In this document: in pieces, positions 39,434-53,210 of the stretch
How the letters are laid out: each line of letters opens with the position of its first letter
Numbering within the stretch: position 1 is the stretch's first letter
The notes under the pieces: generated by a model
What the model was told of the DNA's origin: nothing
Databases searched by the model: none
Seen by the model: the letters and a program-made list of their open reading frames with translations, nothing else
Assembly: GCA_008360975.2 (NCBI GenBank)
Contig: CM039187.1
Coordinates: 16,199,094-16,263,093 of the forward strand
Origin: Lichenostomus cassidix
Taxonomy: Eukaryota > Chordata > Aves > Passeriformes > Meliphagidae
Reading direction: 5' to 3'
DNA length: 64,000 nt
Made by a program: the position numbers and the translations under genes

Positions 39434-42400
39434 TTGTGAGACAAGCTGCACCAAGAGACAGAGGAAGGAGAACAGGAGGAGATAGGTGGAAGAACAGATA
39501 ACTGAACCCAACAATGGAGAACGCAAAGAAAATGATTCAACGTGAAAAATACAGCTGGCATATGACACAACATGACACAATAAAATGTAATATAATTGGG
39601 GTGAAACACTCATACTGATCCAAAATGGCAATTGTTTGATCATTTCCACCCTACAGGAGTTGCGCAAATTTGCTGAAGGCAGGTAGGAGAATATTAGCAA
39701 ATCCTCTATTTTAAGGTGAGGTGCTGAGACATCCAATACTGCCTGTTGTATATGGAGGTTCGCTGGTTGAATACTTTGTTTTTCAAGTTTAATTTCTCCA
39801 CCTTTCATGTGAATTTAACAGTCTCTGTAACTTATAGAACTTAATAAAAGCTTAGTCCTAATATCTGTGTCGCATGCTTGGAAAAATATGGCCATTTTCC
39901 CCACAAAAAAGACATTAATTCTCACATCCCAAGCAGCACAAAGAGGTAGATACACCTTTCCATTTAATTTTTCAGGGGAATCAGAGTTAGAGGTTTGGCC
40001 ACTACACCAGAAATAGTTCCCCCCTCCCTTATTATTATATTCTGTCTCATACCTATTTTCATTATAATTCTACCCAACTGAGAGCCAGCTGGCTCTATAG
40101 TTTGTCTAAAGCAGAAAAGAAATCTGTAATAGTGTCCTATTATCTCAGAGTGATTACTTACACAAGTTTTGGCCCTAGCAATTCACTCATCTTTGATGGT
40201 ATTCTTCTACCTAATTATTTTGCACTCTTTTCCCAGTTTTCATGGCTATAGTCTATTTGTCCTTGTTTGGTAGAGCTGTATCAAAGAGTTAACTCTTAAT
40301 GCAAGGATTTAAGATTTAAAATAATGAGATATGTAGGAGGGAGCTGAAAAGAAAGGGAGTCTGGAACAGCAATATGACAAATGTTTTGGAAAATCTCATT
40401 GCAATTGATACTTAAAAACTATTAAAAATAGGTTACTGACAACAACTTATTTTCATTGCTACTGTTTATAGGTATATACAAAAATGGAAGTTTTTGTGTT
40501 GTTTTTATGACTTATTTATTGAGTCACAGAGCACTTCTAATAAGTATTTTAGAACAAGCTAAAAGAGCAAAATAAGTAAGTATTCACATATGATGGTAAT
40601 TACGCAAGTTGGCTCTTCATGCTATTATCTCCTACACAAAGATGAAGCAGAGGTGGTGAAAATTTTTGTTAAGGTTAAGAATGGAAAACATTGACAAAGT
40701 GGGAAAATGTTGAAATTTCTGTGTGCTGAGTATCACGTTTTGGTGCCAAACAAAATCACATCCCCATAGTCTCTTGACAGGGCATTGGCAGCACAGGAGC
40801 AGCATTCAGGTGGGCAACGTGGTGCACCAAATTACTCTGAGGTAAAGGACATTTGAAAAGGATATTTTTGTGGCTTTTTTTTTCCCCTGTTCCTTTCTTT
40901 CTCAGAGAAGTTGAAAACAAAACTCAGCAAGAAACATACAAACCTACCAACCTGCTTAAAATAGACACAAAGTCACAGGCTGAGTCAGAACTACATTTGC
41001 AGTGTTACTTTCTCAGCTTGTGGGTCTTACAGAGTAAAGTAAACAGCAATAATTTTATTGGCATAACAAAGGCTCAAGTTATTACAACAGGACTAAAGAA
41101 AAAAGGACATGACTACAGTGTTTCATATTACAAGTAGTAGAAATTGTTTCATTTGCTATTTAAATGGCATAAAATTTACATACAGCAGTAATAACTCATC
41201 ATTTACAGTTTCCTGACTAGGGCTAACATTCCAACCATTGCCATGCCAATGGATTTAAAGGTGAGTTCCAGACCAACAAACACAAGATTGTGAATAATGT
41301 TCAATACAGCAAAGAGCATAAATTGGAGAAGACAGAATAGAAATTCCAGGGCAAACGAAAATTGAGCCATCATGTTATAAATAGATATTACTTGGCTGAA
41401 GAAGATGCACTTACTCAGCAGGGCTAAAATCCAGAATTATGATAGGAAGTGTCTTAATTGAGAGCTTGACATGATTCAGGCTAATACATCACACAATTGT
41501 GCAGAGCACTCTTCACAGGAAGAGGAGATAAATATCACTGCACACTTGGTATGAGATGTCTGGAGCCCAAAAAATTATAAGAAAACACTTGCTCCTGGCA
41601 GGCAAAGCAGTACTTCCTCACACATGCAGGCTTCCTAAGTTTAAGAGTGCCTGGAAATAGCAGAGCAGAATACTGGTGAGACAAACATCCAAGGAAATGA
41701 GCTCTGGACAGTGATAGGTGACATGAGGTCATCATTTTACCTACATGTACAGCCTCAGCCCTTCAGCTTCTTCCCTTTTTAACATCTCATCACTTTCTCC
41801 TGATATGCACAGGATCTTAAACAGAAGTCCCTGAGGATATGGGGTAAAGCTATCCCTGGCATGAAACAAAAAGGATCTTATTTCTTCACTCATTTCAATA
41901 AGACCAAAAACTCCATTTAGTTTACAATTAATAAAAAAACTTATCAAATAAGACCCAGCTGCAATTCTGTGGTGATTAAGTTTAATGCTAGAGTAGTCAT
42001 TGCATAAGCTACTCTTATACAAAATTGCCAGCTATTATTGTCATGCTCCAAATTCTATTGGGAGTTTTTATTTTTCACTTCAGCAGTTTCCATGGAACAA
42101 CCCAAATAATTTTTTTTTCATTATCAGTTAAACTAAGATATTATACATTGAGTATGAGATGGTTTCATCTTATTTTATATCACGTTATATTCATGTAAAT
42201 GAAGACCAGCAGTGTTGCTTGCACAGAATTCATTAGGCAAGATAACATTACATAGGATGAAGAGAACATGAGGGAAAACTGAAGTTTTTGCCTGACCTCT
42301 ATACCAGAAACATACCAAGCTGACAAAACTCAGTTTTGAGAGTTAAATTTTAGGGGAGGGACCAACGTCCATTGAGAAAGTTTTCAGGGGCATTTTAGAG

Positions 42401-43011
42401 CTGTCACACCTCAAAAGTTGGCAGCCCAAGCCTCTCAGCAGAAAGGTGCTGCTGCAGGAGGAGGGAGGGAAGAATCACGCTGGTGGAGCACCTACAAGTT
42501 CTTCCACAGGCTAATGCACAATTAATGACACCTGTGATGTGAGAGAGGACCAGGAGATGATGGTGAGACACAAGCAGGAGAAACAAGGCAATCCCCTATT
42601 CCCTTCTGCGTGAAGTGTTTCTCCTCATTTGGAAAGTTTCAGACTCACTCCATTTTAGATCTTTATTACCTGGCCACTACCAGCTGCTTGGCATTCTAGC
42701 TCCCTGTACCTCACACAGCTGATAAACTTTATAGCTTTTTCTCCAGCTTTATTGCAAATGGTGCTGGTGCTTGAGATGAAAAATGAGTGCTCTTACACAG
42801 CACTAATTTGCAGACAGAAAGAGTCAAGAAAGGGGTTACTGGTGTGGATCTGAGCAACTCAGAGGAAATTCAAGAGGAAATGCAATCAATATAATTCCAT
42901 TTCCTAAACTTAATTAGATAAATTTTGTGCTTAGTAAGAGTATTTTAAAAGTGCACCTGCTCAATTCTCACTAACAATCCCCAGCAAAACCATATGTACA
43001 TTAAATGCATG

Positions 43012-43075
43012 TATTAGTATGTGATAACCATACTAACCATAACTATTAGTGTGTGATAACCATAACTAACTGTGT
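43012..43075. repeat. 32-bp imperfect tandem duplication
   Basis: Two adjacent copies of a 32-bp unit beginning TATTAGTATGTGATAACCAT at 43012 and TATTAGTGTGTGATAACCAT at 43044, diverging mainly at the 3' part. Not coding. Confidence 0.8.
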
Positions 43076-46000
43076 CTTATTCCACCCCACCAGCACATGA
43101 GGACACCTTTCTTTAGCCCATCAGTCATTTTAGCACTCCTATAAAGCACATTTAGATGCACATGGGTATCCAGGTGAAGAGGAGAGGACATAGGCAGAAA
43201 GATCAGGCTAACTTCAATGTTAAAAAATTCAAACCCAAGCCAAACCATAAATGCTAATTTTAAGGGTCAATTAGAATAAATAATAAGCACCAACAATAAG
43301 GTCAAGTGTCATTTAGAATCAGAGCTGTGAGTACTGCAGTTACCTAGGCAACATCTGCTTCTTCTTCTAGTTAGGATTTCATCCATGTACAGGGACAGGA
43401 AAAGTAAATAAGAATTTCCAGAAATTATTCAGATCCCTTTAACAAAAGCCATAAGGTAAGTATGAGCAAATGTCTATGTGGAAGGTGTTGTCTTATGGGG
43501 GAAATGTCAGATTTTATACATGACAATATGATTTTAAAAAACCTCAAAAATGTTATTTTGTGTATTAAGAATGACAAAAAAATTAAGGGACCTGAAATTA
43601 ATGTCTGGGCCAAAATAGGGATCATAATTATTTCAATACGTTGAATAACATTTGAATGATTTAGCTCTAGTATAACTAAAGCCAGCTGGTGAATAAGTTT
43701 TATTTGTGACAGCATTTTAGATTTCTCTGAAAACAAAGAAATCTCAAAATAAGTAATAAAATTCCCACATCACAAATACCTGTTCAGAGCATTCATGAAC
43801 TTGTCAAATTGATGGGGACTATTCAGCTTAAAAATCCAGTGGGGTATGCACTAAATATTTCAGAGTTAACGGAACAGTTAAATCAATCACCTCCTGTAAC
43901 TTGTGTAATGGAGTACTCCAGGCAGAGAAATAGTATGATTGAATTTAGTTTCCTTCAACGCTAATATTTACTACTGTTAAAATCCTTCAGCCTAAAAAGA
44001 AAATGTTCAAAGGCAAATTGGTATCCAGAAAGACAAATTGCTGCATTAACTGAAATTAACTAATTTGCTCTTGCAGTGAAATGAAAACAACAGTTATCAG
44101 ATTGGAGCAAAGAACAAAATGACATTTCAGAGATATTAATCTTTACAAGATATTAAATTATTTGTAAAAATCTCAAGAAAAACAAAGGAATTAGTCAGAC
44201 TATAATCTTCTCAAGAAATGAAAGCGACTGAGCTAATTGGATCATGTAACATACTGAGGACATAACTCTTCAGTAAGTTTGGTTAGTCTGTGAGGTTCAG
44301 AAAGGACAGCTGACTTGCCATGGACAAGCAATGAAAATCAGAAGTTTATCACTTAATTTTGTCTCTTTAATTTCCAACCTGATCTTAAGTAGCACCCTGT
44401 GACACTGAAGAGAATATGAATTGGACAGCATATAGGCTTTTGGAGTCAGGTGAGAGAAAGACTGGACTACATACTTACAGATAAATCTCCCTAATTATGT
44501 GAAAAATGGAAGCAGATAATTCCATTGATATTAAAAATGGATAAAAACTTGGCTCATACCTATACTAGTCATATCAAACTATTTGGATAATCACTGCACA
44601 TAACCTAAATCCCAGATAATCAATTTCATTGTCAGGCTATCTGTCTAAACCTCATTATTTGGACTATTCAAATTAAAGACTATTAAGTCTTCACCCAATC
44701 ACAATGAACTGGTTTTATTTTACCATTACAAAGAGATGACATACCTATCCTTTTTTGCTCTTTGTAAAGCTATCTAGTTTGTTACTACCCAAATGCACAT
44801 TACAGTTTGAAACTCGCTTGTAACCATTTTCCAGGAATCCTGCTCCAGTTTGCTGAATGTTAAACAACTTTTCTTGATTTTTTTCTTAAGTGTTTAGGTA
44901 GCCTTTTCTCAACCTGTGTTTTTTTTTTCCTTGTGACTTTTTGTTAAGAATTTTCCTCTCATCATGGTGTCACCCCTACCCATAGCAGCAAGTTCTATAT
45001 GAGAAGAAGCCAATGGCTTTAACAATGGTGTGGAGAGGGGAGGTAGAGAGGAGGAAATCCTAAATACAGGGAAAGCTGAGCCAGATGGGGAAGGTGCCCC
45101 TCTGTCCCCCAGGCTGCTCTCCAGCAGCAGGGGCAGAGCTGACAGCACAACATCACCTCCCAGCACTGTTCTGCCTGAGCACAGACTCCTGGTGCCTTTC
45201 CCAGCCTTCCTTGCTCACTGCTCTGCTTTGTCCCCCAGCCTTGAAGAGCTCTGCCATGCCAGCCTCCATGGTGATTTCCAAGGGAAACTCAGTGCTCTGA
45301 CTTGGACAATTTGTTAACATTTCAGAGACATTTATGTCAATACAGACCAAACACCAGGTCTTAAATTGCAGCTGCATCCAAAATGTTTTGTGCTTACATA
45401 GGAAATTCTTTGGCCCTTGAGAATAAAGCAGGCAGTGCTCAGGACCAGGCAGGCATAATTCACATTACAGTGCAGTGCAGCCATTATATAAGACAGTGTA
45501 ATTGTCACAACAGAGGAGATGGTGTCAGTCTCTTCAGTTACAGATGGAAATGTGCATGAGCAAGGTGGGATATTTATGAATCACATAAAACCCACACTTT
45601 AACAGTTGCATTTTAACCTCACACAGAGCAATGATTTACTGGATGTATTTTTTTAGAAGTGTCTATGACCTTACACTTTGCATGGGGAAAAAAGTACTTT
45701 AAAACACATCTAAACAGCTTTATTAATTAAAAATTAAGGATGCCAGGTGATTTTTAGTACGGTCCCAGGATAGCAGTTAAGCAGTACAGGAGTAGAAAAG
45801 ACACATCTCCCTCTCTGAACTCTGGTCTCTTTAAGCAAGATCCAACATTTCTATTGCCCACATCCCCCCCACCCACAGAAATAATCCTCTGTACAATAAG
45901 CTTCAAAGTCCTGTTGATTCCCACAATGCCATCAGCCCACTTTATAGTAATTACCTCTTATTACATCTGAAATCCCACTGATCTCCACTTTAACCACTGA

Positions 46001-49000
46001 AGACCTACAGGAGGCTCACCTCCACATCTCTGCAGTGAGGAGCTGCAACTGATGCTTAAGCAAAACCTGCTGGGTCTTCTCAGATGCAAAGCACAGGAGC
46101 ACAAAACCAGGAAGCTGAGACCTGAAGCACCTCGATTTATCCGAGTCTCACAGCACTGCCATACAACCCCAAATAATCTGGCAGCACAGTTACACCCAGT
46201 GCAGACAGAATTACCTGCAGGGATCCTCTTTGGCTGCCTTCAGAGAGTGGAGGTAAAGTTGTGCAAATCCCTGTATACTTCTGGATTTTCAGATGTTTGG
46301 TTCTCTCTGGAACCGGTGTTGGGAATAAATTTAAGCTTTTACCAAACAACCTTTACTGCATTTAATGGCAGAATTAAAGTGGATTAAGCAAACAACAAAG
46401 CCTTTGGTACTGACACGTAGACAGAAACAATTTGCAGGCAAAAACACCTTTCTGTCAGTCAGTTCTGTCCCTCCACAGGGAGGCAGGAATTTCAGGGAAC
46501 ATGCTACAGCTCTTGGCTATACTTTTTCCTCTTTGTGCCACTTAACATTTCAGACAGGTTTTGTTTTAGCCACCTGCTGAAGGTACCATCCACAAGTGCC
46601 ACAACTGAACCACAGCTAATGAAGTTCAGAATCTGAATAGAAACACCTGGTTTTGTACTGGCAGGGCCCATGCTGACAGAAACCAGACCTACAGAAAGCA
46701 ATCATGGCTTATTGAACACAGCTGACTTACAGGTACACCTGTTCTTCCTGCCCCCCTGCCCGAAGTTTTGATTCCAGTTCTTATCTGTTTGCTCTTTTGC
46801 AATTAAGTACTTAGGAAAATAAATGAAACCTTGTAAGAGGAATCATACTCTTCATGAAAACTCCATACATTTTGGCTAATAACTTGGTATTTCAGACTGT
46901 CATGCTCCAAGAAAATGTCATTACTCCCAGCCTGAACTGCTTGCAATGAGAGTCAAAGGAATTACAAAATCAAACAGGTTGTACAAAACTCTTAAAACCA
47001 CACTCAAAATCAGCTATGGATCCTCAAATCCCCCAAATCATTTACGCTTCATGCAATTCTTTCAAGACGGCTTCTCCAGAAGAGCATTTGCTTCATGTGT
47101 GTTACCACATTTTGTTTTTCTGAGTCAGTTTTCATACAAGGAAAGACAAGAATTGATTTGTCTGCACAAACTCACCATGAGGAGGTTCAGCAAAACTCTG
47201 GGCTTCCACTTACAATTAAGTGAGAAAAAGCAAAATAAAAACTTCTGTTTAATATTTGGTTACATTCTTAACAGCACCATAACATTTACCTACACATTTG
47301 TTTAAAAATCTGCTTGCTGAAATACAGATGAAAACAACATATTGCATTTGTGAAAGCCCAAAGATTAACACAAACTTAATGGAATTCTTAGTCAAGTATT
47401 CACTTCCACAGCACTGAACACACAGCCCAACACACTAGAAAATGCAGTCTTTTCAGCTGCTGCTGAAATAACTGTTCTTTAAAATGTTTACTTCAGTTCT
47501 TATGTAAGCAGAGCACTCTTTGAAGCAAAATAAAGCTTTACAAAACACTGGCTAAATAAAGATCAGAGAATCTGAAAAATCTTTGGTATTTTTATCTCTT
47601 TCTGCACCACAGAAGATAAAGCCCATATCAGAAGCCTTCTTCAATAACCTCTCCTACAAACAGCAGAAACACTTTGCGGAAGAGGAAAAGTATTAACCTC
47701 TTGAGATTTAATAGAAGATAGAAATAAGAAAATAAACACCCAGCTCCTACCTATCAGAGAACTGAGGCTGCACCATTTTGCTCACTGTCTCCAGCAGGCA
47801 GAGCCCCAGACCTGTGCTCAATAGTGCAGACCAGCACCTGCTCCTCAAAGTCTTTGTTTTCCAACCTCCACTGCCATGCACTTCCTCACTCACCACACAT
47901 CCCTTCTCTCTAGCCCCAGAGACCTCTCCAAAATCGACTGATTTCAGCTGTCCTTAACACTTCTCCAATCAGGCATGATCACCAATGCCTGAACAACTCC
48001 TCAGGCATCAAATTACCTGTGCAGAGATCCCTGTGAGCTCTCACACCTTGAATCAATTTACCTCAGTAAATAATTCTGCTGAGACTCAACAAGTAGTAGC
48101 AGACCCCAGCTCTTATATTTGCCGCCGGAAATTTGTGAAGTGAATGGGAATTTTTCAACTTCATGTGATTTTCTACAGGCAAGCATATAAACAGAAAGAC
48201 TCCAATGTCACACCTTAATCTTCAAATAAGCTGCACCTTAAGGTAGTTGAACTGCTCTTCACATCAAAGCTAAAATGTGTTCCTGTTTTGATAGAGAATT
48301 TTACTGAATAAATTAAACAAAAATATTTTTGAATTGAAAACAAACAACACCCCCCAAAAAACATCCCACTCAAAGCATTTCACAAATCTCATCTACCATC
48401 CATTTTCCATTCCCTCAACTGTTTCTGAGTGTGAAGGTCTTGCCAGTTCCCCAGAGTACAGAAGGGAAGGCAGAACTACAGAGCTGACATTGCTAGATTT
48501 CATTAAACATTTTGATATGATGCTTTCTTTCAAGAGAAAAAAAGCCCTCAGTCTCAGCTTGCAATGCTTACATCCACATCTCACCCTCATCTTTTTGGCA
48601 CAGTAGTCAAAGCTACCACACTTTGCCATGGATTGCAAGAGCATTGAGTGCATGGCAGAGAAGCTGCATTGAGAACAAGGAAGCGAGATTCCTGGTGGAA
48701 CTCACATCACCTCCTTTCCCTGCCTGAACTTTGGTAAAGTTAGTTTAGACCTGAGGTTTGGGTTTGCTTCTACTAATATAACACACTTATTGTTTCAATT
48801 AACCCTTAACAGATACTGTGCTGCAACTCATCACTAGTGAATTGCCAGAAGCAATGGTAAAAGATATTTCAGTTGATGAGGTTGTTTCTACTTGGAAAGC
48901 TAAAAGCAAAACTAAAATTAGGGAAACATTCAGTTTATATTACTGTGTCTTTCTATGGGACAGAAGGGTGTCCCATCTGTTTAGGAGAATCTAAATCTCT

Positions 49001-49594
49001 GTTTAGGAGAGCTGTGGCACTTGCTCTGTTTATTGTTTCAAACACGTTTCACATTTTCCCACTTTTCTGTAAAAAACCCCAACACTTAGGTAGTTCAAAC
49101 ACCTCTAACCAATCTCCTGTTCTTACTGATTGTCAAAGTGCTGCACAGCACTGTTTGGTCTAAGAGGTTTCCTGAAGTTCCTGGCATCTTTGTGGCAGAA
49201 GTTTGTAAATCCTTTTGTTCTGATATGAGATTTAATTGTCTTATTCTATTTGAGACTGTGGTTTAACCAAGATACTCCAAAGTATCCTGCACGTTTTTGA
49301 TATTTACTTAAGGACATAAATGTCCTACTCTAACAACTTTATGAAGTGCCCCTAGGTTTACAGCTGCCAGACTAACAGTGATGATGATTTCAAGGGGAAA
49401 AGATATAAACTGACAAAAGAAGGTTACTGGGTAAATTTGTAAATCAGCCATCAAGGGGTACATTTGCTATGCAACTGGTAAGTTACCTGGAGAGTGAAAA
49501 GGACTGGGAGCGTTTCTAGCCCTGAAAATTTCATACCAAAAGTGGAAAGCAATATTAAACAGGAGTCCTTTTAGAAGGGCATCACTGCACACCT

Positions 49595-49622
49595 GCCTGT
49601 TGTCCCCTGCCTGTTGTCCCCT
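49595..49622. repeat. 14-bp perfect tandem duplication
   Basis: GCCTGTTGTCCCCT occurs twice in perfect tandem, followed by GCC. Probably a replication-slippage duplication. Confidence 0.9.
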
Positions 49623-51476
49623 GCCATGGACATTTCAAGCCATTGAACACATGCAGTCACTATGCTTGAAAGGTAACACTGCTTGTGCTTCACAGCAATG
49701 AGCTGCATGAAGATCTGCAGGTGACCTACCTGACCTGCAGCCACAGCCACTGTCTGTGGCAGTCTGTCCATCTGCCTGGTCCTTCTCAGCCTCTCAGGGG
49801 GCATTTGAACCACCCTAGCAAAATGGGAAAAGAATTAATGGGACAAACTGAGAAGGGAATGGGGAATTTTATTTGTGTTGTTTCAATATGGAGAAAACTG
49901 GTGAACTCATGACCACCAGTAAAGTGTTAACTAAGGTGATCTGGGGCAGATCAACTCCACTGGTGCCTCTTATTTTGTAATTTTAGCCTTCTGTTTCCTT
50001 GGCTTCAGTACAAATGCTTCCAAATCTAGATGTTCTGTTTTGCATCAAGCAAAATGTTTTGTTCCATGCAGAATATTACATGTGCTAGTTTAGTCCAGAA
50101 TCAAAAAACTCAAAACTGGTCTTAGCTGATCCTATTATCCGGATCTTCAAGTTGTTTTCATCGAGTGTCCACATGATGATCAGATTAATGGCCATATTAT
50201 TCTTGAAATCTTAGCACAGATTCACCAAGATATTCTCAGTGAGTGTCCAGCTCAGTTAAAAATCACTCTGCATATACATTTGCTTAATTTTAAGAAAATA
50301 TGTGACTGAGTCAAGGCTTAAATGAAAAGCAGAGTGATCTCCAGAAGTGGCTTAAGTATAACACAGTCAATCTGTAAGAAAAAGCACTGTGATCTACCAG
50401 GTAATAGCTGCTATTTCAGACACTTCCAATGACATCCTTTACTCAAACTACAATTCAGAGAATTCTTAATATAAAATGGCTCCTCTTGGGAGAACTTGAC
50501 CACCCATTGCTTATTGTACTTGCTAATGCAGTTAAGCCTGTGTTTTCTAGCCAAAAACCCCCCATACAGATAATAGCTCTATATCATGGCAATTTAAATC
50601 AGTTTCTGATTTGCATGAGAAAGACCCCAAAGCAGAGAACAGAAATTTGAATGAGGCAGAAAGACCTGCATGGAAAAGTGTTGTTTCTCAGAAGCTGTGT
50701 GGAGTTCAGACAGATGGATGCAGAATAATTATAGAATTGTAGGATTAAAAAGAGTCAGTAGACCTTCTTTATGGCTTACACATCTGCCTACCAGTTCAAG
50801 CTGTCTCCCCATGTATAGGTGGCACTTCAAATGCAATGGAAAGAAAGGTCAAGGCCCTTTACAGCAAGATTTACAAGCTTGAAACCAAATAAAAGAAATG
50901 GCTATAATTACTCATTAATGCAGCATATTGTTCCAATAAACCAAATTGCTTTATTTTCTTAATAATTTCTTTTGTTGCTTTGTCCAGCTTTTGTGGCTGT
51001 AGAAGACCACTTTTTTGAATGACTTAAACTAGTTTCAGCTCTTAAGAAGTGGCCACTGATATCCAGCACTGTGTCCAGGCCTGGTCACTTCAGATAACTT
51101 AAGCTGTGCTTTTCTGGGTGTTCATAAGGCTCCTTTTCAAAGTGAGCTGCAAATTCCTGTAGTCCTTATTACTCCCATTCAGGGACTGCTGAGCAGGATT
51201 GTTTCTAAACATTTTCACATCAAGGAATATCTTCTGTGGGCTTTTACCTCATCTTGTGGAGCAGGTGAAATGGCATCGTGTGCTGCCCTGTGGTGACATT
51301 GCAGGGAACAGGAACACAGTTACTGACAGCCTTTGCCATTTCCCTGCTGCAGGTTTGAAGGGAGCTGAAGTCAGAAGGGTTCATAAGGAGATCAGACTGA
51401 CTGATCCCTTCCCAGTCCCAGATTTCTTTGAAATTGTTTAGAAGAGTCCAGAGCATTTAATTGAACACACTAGGCT

Positions 51477-51573
51477 GGGGGGTTTTTTTAGGTTGTTTGT
51501 TTTTTTGGGTTTTTTCAAAATTTTGTTTGTTTGTTTTAACAAAAAAAAACCCCAAAAAACCAACCAACCAAAC
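51477..51573. repeat. GT-rich/AC-rich imperfect hairpin
   Basis: A G/T-rich arm (about 51491-51515) is followed, after a spacer of about 25 bases, by an A/C-rich arm (about 51541-51567) that is its approximate reverse complement. GGTTGTTTGTTTTTTTGGG pairs with CCCCAAAAAACCAACCAACC with few mismatches. A G6/T7 run sits at the left edge. The arms resemble the A/C-rich tracts elsewhere in the window, in opposite orientations. Confidence 0.7.
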
Positions 51574-52660
51574 ATCTTTTGCAGAAAGGCCTGAGCACAT
51601 CAAGCAGTGACTTAGCCTGACCCTGGAGTGAACCTGTTCCTCCCAGCTGTAAACAGCAACTCCTATGCTGATCAGACTGAATTCAGAGTTGATTTTTCCT
51701 CTACTTGGAGAGCCTGCTTTGCAGTCAAGTATCAGATGATGTCTCATATAAGGTGCCAAATGTAAACTGCCCTGTTTCCCCACCTTTGATAGGTTATAGT
51801 GATGAGAAGTGTTGTGCTAACTGGTTTACATTGCAGGCACTCCCACAAAAAAGTTGATAATTCCTGGGTGTTCAGGGCAGAGCCAGAGTGTGATCAACTT
51901 CTGTGCCCTCAGCCCTGCTCAGGGTGACAGAGAAAGCAGACATGTCCCCTCCCTGCCTGGAAGGGTGTGAGCAGCCAGCAGGACAAGAACCATTTCAGGA
52001 ATTTCCTCACTGACAGGCAGCACTGTGCAGCCTCTCTGTGCCCCCAGAGAAAGATATACAGCAATGGGCTAAAGCCCTCAGGGAATCAGTGTGGAAAATA
52101 CAGAACAAAACCGACAGAATATGTCTTCTGCAAATCCAAAAGCACTCCAGGGACTGTTTGAAGAAGAAGCAACAAAACCAAGTTCACACTACGGAAGAAA
52201 ATGATGCACTGCTTGTGCCTCCAAACAGCCATTCATTTCCATAAAAGATCTGTCCGCTGTTCCTTGCATTTTTGTTTAGTTTGAATTGTACTTTGCCTGT
52301 TTAAATTGAACATGAGGGAAATTTCATTTAATTCTCTGATCCCCATTTCCAAAGTGCCAAGGCCTTGTCAGACAGAGAGACAACACTGACAAGAAAAATA
52401 CAGTTTACAGTAGGGCACCTTGCAGTAGATAAAATAAGTTTTTTTCCTTTCCCTGCACGTTTACACAGATATGTATCAAAATGAAAATATATTTAACCAG
52501 CTTTTGTAATTGTCTCTGTCCAAACACTCAATGAGACAGTCTCCATAGCTCTGACTTCAAGGCCGGCAGAATTCTTCATTGGGAATATCACATCAAAATT
52601 TACCTTCTCACTCCTATAGGACCTCAGTTCTGTGGCACATTAAAATCTAATTGTTTTCCA

Positions 52661-52711
52661 GAAAAAAAACAAAAACAAACCAATCCCAAAAACAAAACCA
52701 AAAACCCCCAA
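52661..52711. repeat. A/C-rich low-complexity tract
   Basis: A tract of A runs broken by C (CCCAAAAACAAAACC, CAAAAACCCCCAAC), like those at 27365 and 57437. Confidence 0.65.
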
Positions 52712-53194
52712 CATCTATACCTGGAATTGTTGACATAAGGCCAACTCAGTTTCAAGATTCTCAAATTTGGTGGTAAACAATGAAATATCACAAAATGGGA
52801 GTTATAGATGTTAAAAAACCCCACAAACAGCAAAACATAAAACATTAAGGTTGGAAAGAATCTATACTTTTCAAACTCCTTATGGAAATTTTAACACATA
52901 GTTGCAGCCCCTTTCTAGACATTTACAGCTGATTTTGAGGTCAGGCTGCTCTTCCCTATCCTCTCGACTTAGAGGGAAATTCTCTTGAAGATCCAATTAT
53001 ACCATATAGTGTAATAGCTATAATTAGATGAGAGGGAACTTGATCTGTGCTCCATGACACTGGGCTGTTTAAAGGATTTGTGAGTAATTGGCTTAACTGA
53101 GAACTGCTGTAAAATTATGCTAACAAATCAGACAGAGCAAAGATTTGGCTACCATAATCGAATTTGGAGTTTAAAAGTCTTTTTCTTTCCCCAA

Positions 53195-53210
53195 CGCACG
53201 TGCACGTACA
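53195..53210. promoter_or_regulatory. Palindromic E-box/ACGTG cluster
   Basis: CGCACGTGCACGTACA contains CACGTG (53197-53202) and the perfect palindrome ACGTGCACGT (53198-53207). CACGTG is the core for bHLH-ZIP factors such as USF and MYC, and RCGTG is the HIF core. It is a motif match only. Confidence 0.3.

Larger units (their letters stand above)
39434..51476. other. Intergenic DNA
   Basis: Two small tandem duplications are listed separately. A GC-richer patch (about 45030-45300) shows open frames on both strands with no domain or splice logic. A stretch at about 51040-51095 faintly recalls mid-3' CR1 sequence but is too decayed to call. Confidence 0.5.

Noticed and set aside
39404..39808. 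134-codon minus-strand frame
   Set aside because: No domain or splice context, and its start and end lie in AT-rich noncoding sequence; chance frame.
45030..45317. Overlapping open frames in a GC-richer patch
   Set aside because: Frames are open on both strands because stops are rarer at higher GC; no protein family or splice sites recognised.
51040..51095. Possible old CR1 fragment (ACTGTGTCCAGGCCTGGTCA)
   Set aside because: Only one short phrase resembles CR1 and nothing on either side continues the match.
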